Made by a program: the position numbers and the translations under genes. Under the pieces are notes generated by a model that was not told where the DNA came from, ran no database searches, and saw nothing but the letters and a program-made list of their open reading frames with translations. A stretch of 64,000 nucleotides of DNA, taken from contig NZ_QDKL01000001.1 of NCBI RefSeq assembly GCF_003346865.1, positions 682,001 to 746,000 of the forward strand, given 5' to 3'. Of the stretch, positions 62,466 through 64,000 are shown piece after piece. How positions within the stretch are numbered: position 1 is the first letter of the stretch; each line of letters starts with the position of its first letter. The DNA comes from Halobacteriovorax vibrionivorans. Lineage in GTDB: Bacteria > Bdellovibrionota > Bacteriovoracia > Bacteriovoracales > Bacteriovoracaceae.

Positions 62466-64000
62466 ATGAAAACGTTAAAAGGTAGACCGTCACTCCATTT
62501 ATTATTAATCTTACTTCTCATCACATCTTCATGTGTGCCAGATAGCTTAACTAAGTTTAAGGAAGAAGGTGCAACAAGTGATGATGCATCAAGTTCAGTT
62601 GGTGAAGTCGTCGATCCACCAAGTCAGTTCGAAGATGATTTTGGATTTCCTATTGATGGTGACTCTATTGAATCACCTACATCTGTTTCGTATTCAACAT
62701 CACCGACAAGTATTTTTGTAACTGGTGATTCTGGACTTATTAATAAAAGTGATAGCAATATTGTCACAAGGCTCATTCCTTCAGGTTCATTTGGAGACTA
62801 TACAATAGAAGATGATGAAGGTGTCTATGTTGTAACTCCTTCAACTCAAAATAACTTCTTAGACCCTATATCAAACCCTGGGTTTAACTTTGGGACCGAC
62901 CTAACAACAACATACGCAGGAACTTTTAGCCTTAGTTCAAGAACAGGTGTAATTCAATTAACAAGTAGCACCGTAGATCCTGTTCGTAAGTTCACTGCCG
63001 CAAATACAAATTTTAACTTCTATAGTCCTGCTGATGAAACTGCAGAAACAATAACAATTACATCTATGCCTACAATAACTGTACAGGCTCCAATCCCAGA
63101 AAAACTATCATTCGAGGTAGAATCTAGTTTTAACTGTACTGGTACTAATATTGGTACATCAGCACCAGGCATACCGACAATAGGTGACACATACCTTGAC
63201 GCTGGAACTTGTTACTACAACTATGATGGAACAAATTTAAATACAGTGGCTTTTCCATTCTCGGGACCTGTTTATATAGGTTTCCAATTAGACACAAATG
63301 CAAACTTCCTAATTGATGACTCTATTACGTCTGAAACATTCTCAACTTCAAGTGGTGCAACAGGAACTATTACTTATAAAGATGAAGCAAATGCCATTTA
63401 TGGAACACTAACGTCAGGGGACTTATATCCTGGAGACCTAATAGACAATGAATTCCCATTTTCTAACACGGAAGGAATTATTGAAAAGGTTAAATATTAC
63501 TTTCAACCTGAATCAAATATTATTTTAAAACTCATTAATGATACAAGTGTTGGCCCTGCAACTCACATTGGCTATAACAATCATACTAATATTGAAATAA
63601 CACCAGATCTACCATCGACTTTAAAACTTGTTAAAGATGTTGATAGTCCACTGTTTGGTTATATCATTGATACATCAGGGACAAGTGATCATGAATTACA
63701 ATCGGCATCAGAATATACAGTAAAGGTTTCAAATGATATTACAGAAAGAGTCTTTACATTTGATATCGGGATAGTAAATCCACCAGAAAAACTATCTTAT
63801 TCTCAACTAACTGCTTTTAAAGTTAAAAATTTAGTTCAAACGAGTTCATCATTTACTGTAGGTCAAGAAGTCGCTACAGCTGTAACTCCTCCTTTTGAAG
63901 AAGGTGCAAAAGGGATTATTAAAAGAATTTTAGATATTGATGGAAATGAGAAATACTTAATCGTTCAAGTTATTTCAGGTCAATTTGTCAAAGATGCGTC
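62466..64000 (+). CDS. Large lipoprotein, partial (3' end outside window)
   Basis: 511 residues visible, open to the window edge. LLLILLLITSSC is a signal peptide with a lipobox (cleavage before C). The mature part begins acidic (KEEGATSDD, SVGEVVDPPSQFEDDFGF) and continues as a Thr/Ser/Asp-rich, beta-rich surface protein with short repeats such as PEKLSF / PEKLSY. No recognised domain. It is likely anchored in the outer membrane and exposed, as a possible prey or surface adhesion factor; that is inference. Confidence 0.8.
   Translation, partial: MKTLKGRPSLHLLLILLLITSSCVPDSLTKFKEEGATSDDASSSVGEVVDPPSQFEDDFGFPIDGDSIESPTSVSYSTSPTSIFVTGDSGLINKSDSNIVTRLIPSGSFGDYTIEDDEGVYVVTPSTQNNFLDPISNPGFNFGTDLTTTYAGTFSLSSRTGVIQLTSSTVDPVRKFTAANTNFNFYSPADETAETITITSMPTITVQAPIPEKLSFEVESSFNCTGTNIGTSAPGIPTIGDTYLDAGTCYYNYDGTNLNTVAFPFSGPVYIGFQLDTNANFLIDDSITSETFSTSSGATGTITYKDEANAIYGTLTSGDLYPGDLIDNEFPFSNTEGIIEKVKYYFQPESNIILKLINDTSVGPATHIGYNNHTNIEITPDLPSTLKLVKDVDSPLFGYIIDTSGTSDHELQSASEYTVKVSNDITERVFTFDIGIVNPPEKLSYSQLTAFKVKNLVQTSSSFTVGQEVATAVTPPFEEGAKGIIKRILDIDGNEKYLIVQVISGQFVKDA

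Noticed and set aside
62342..62524. 60-codon minus-strand ORF
   Set aside because: It is opposite the signal peptide of the plus-strand lipoprotein and has no coding features.
1..64000. CRISPR array, insertion sequence or transposase
   Set aside because: No regularly spaced repeats, no cas genes and no transposase or terminal inverted repeats were seen.

Overview
The window is AT-rich, densely coded chromosomal DNA from a Gram-negative bacterium. The outer-membrane factor, lipoproteins, prepilin-like protein and beta-barrel protein all imply a double membrane. RNase Y, leucine dehydrogenase, a fused 2-oxoacid dehydrogenase E1, EpmA and a tail-fibre-like chaperone domain fused to a prepilin fit the predatory Bdellovibrionota, most likely the Bacteriovorax/Halobacteriovorax branch. 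That placement is inference from gene content; there is no rRNA in the window. GTG and TTG starts are common, and several genes overlap by 1 to 11 bases.

Layout. 1-8.6 kb: 5' part of dapF (minus), a CAU tRNA with terminator, a 350-bp gene-free stretch, a GNAT acetyltransferase, a candidate type I toxin-antitoxin locus (1.8-2.05 kb), a small secreted protein, a GMC oxidoreductase with a ferredoxin-like Cys motif, a thioredoxin-like protein, a chemotaxis receptor, a GNAT-nitrilase fusion and a very small radical SAM protein. 8.6-28.8 kb: an accessory island. A prepilin-S74 chaperone fusion lies divergent to four plus-strand genes (epimerase, polysaccharide deacetylase-like, radical SAM, PIG-L deacetylase). 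These converge on a tightly coupled minus-strand operon of about 17 genes led by a tail-fibre-type protein. That operon holds seven radical SAM enzymes, a 183-aa Cys-rich protein with a strictly periodic CxC tail, an amidinotransferase, glycosyltransferase-like proteins and a DegT aminotransferase. 28.8-34.3 kb: aroC, an aroB-aroA fusion and two membrane proteins, then a zinc-ribbon coiled-coil protein and a TolC-family protein. 34.4-64 kb is mostly housekeeping: rnpB, oligopeptidase B, mutY, nadB-nadC, ung, E1 fusion, leucine dehydrogenase, ferredoxin, CorC-like protein, Nudix, Dus, rny-fau-zapA, ftsY, epmA, and the start of a large lipoprotein.

How the genes work together. The island is the most unusual part. 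Enzymes for sugar or amino-sugar chemistry (epimerase, two deacetylases, aminotransferase, amidinotransferase, glycosyltransferase-like proteins) sit with eight radical SAM proteins and with fibre-like proteins carrying chaperone tails. I infer a pathway that builds and modifies a surface fibre or glycopeptide. A RiPP-like modification of the Cys-rich protein is one testable version. The product is unknown to me and I found no described system that matches.

The second notable element is the 1.8-2.05 kb locus. A 24-codon, extremely hydrophobic ORF has its ribosome binding site buried in a hairpin. A divergent small RNA with a near-ideal extended -10 is complementary to two blocks of the toxin message.
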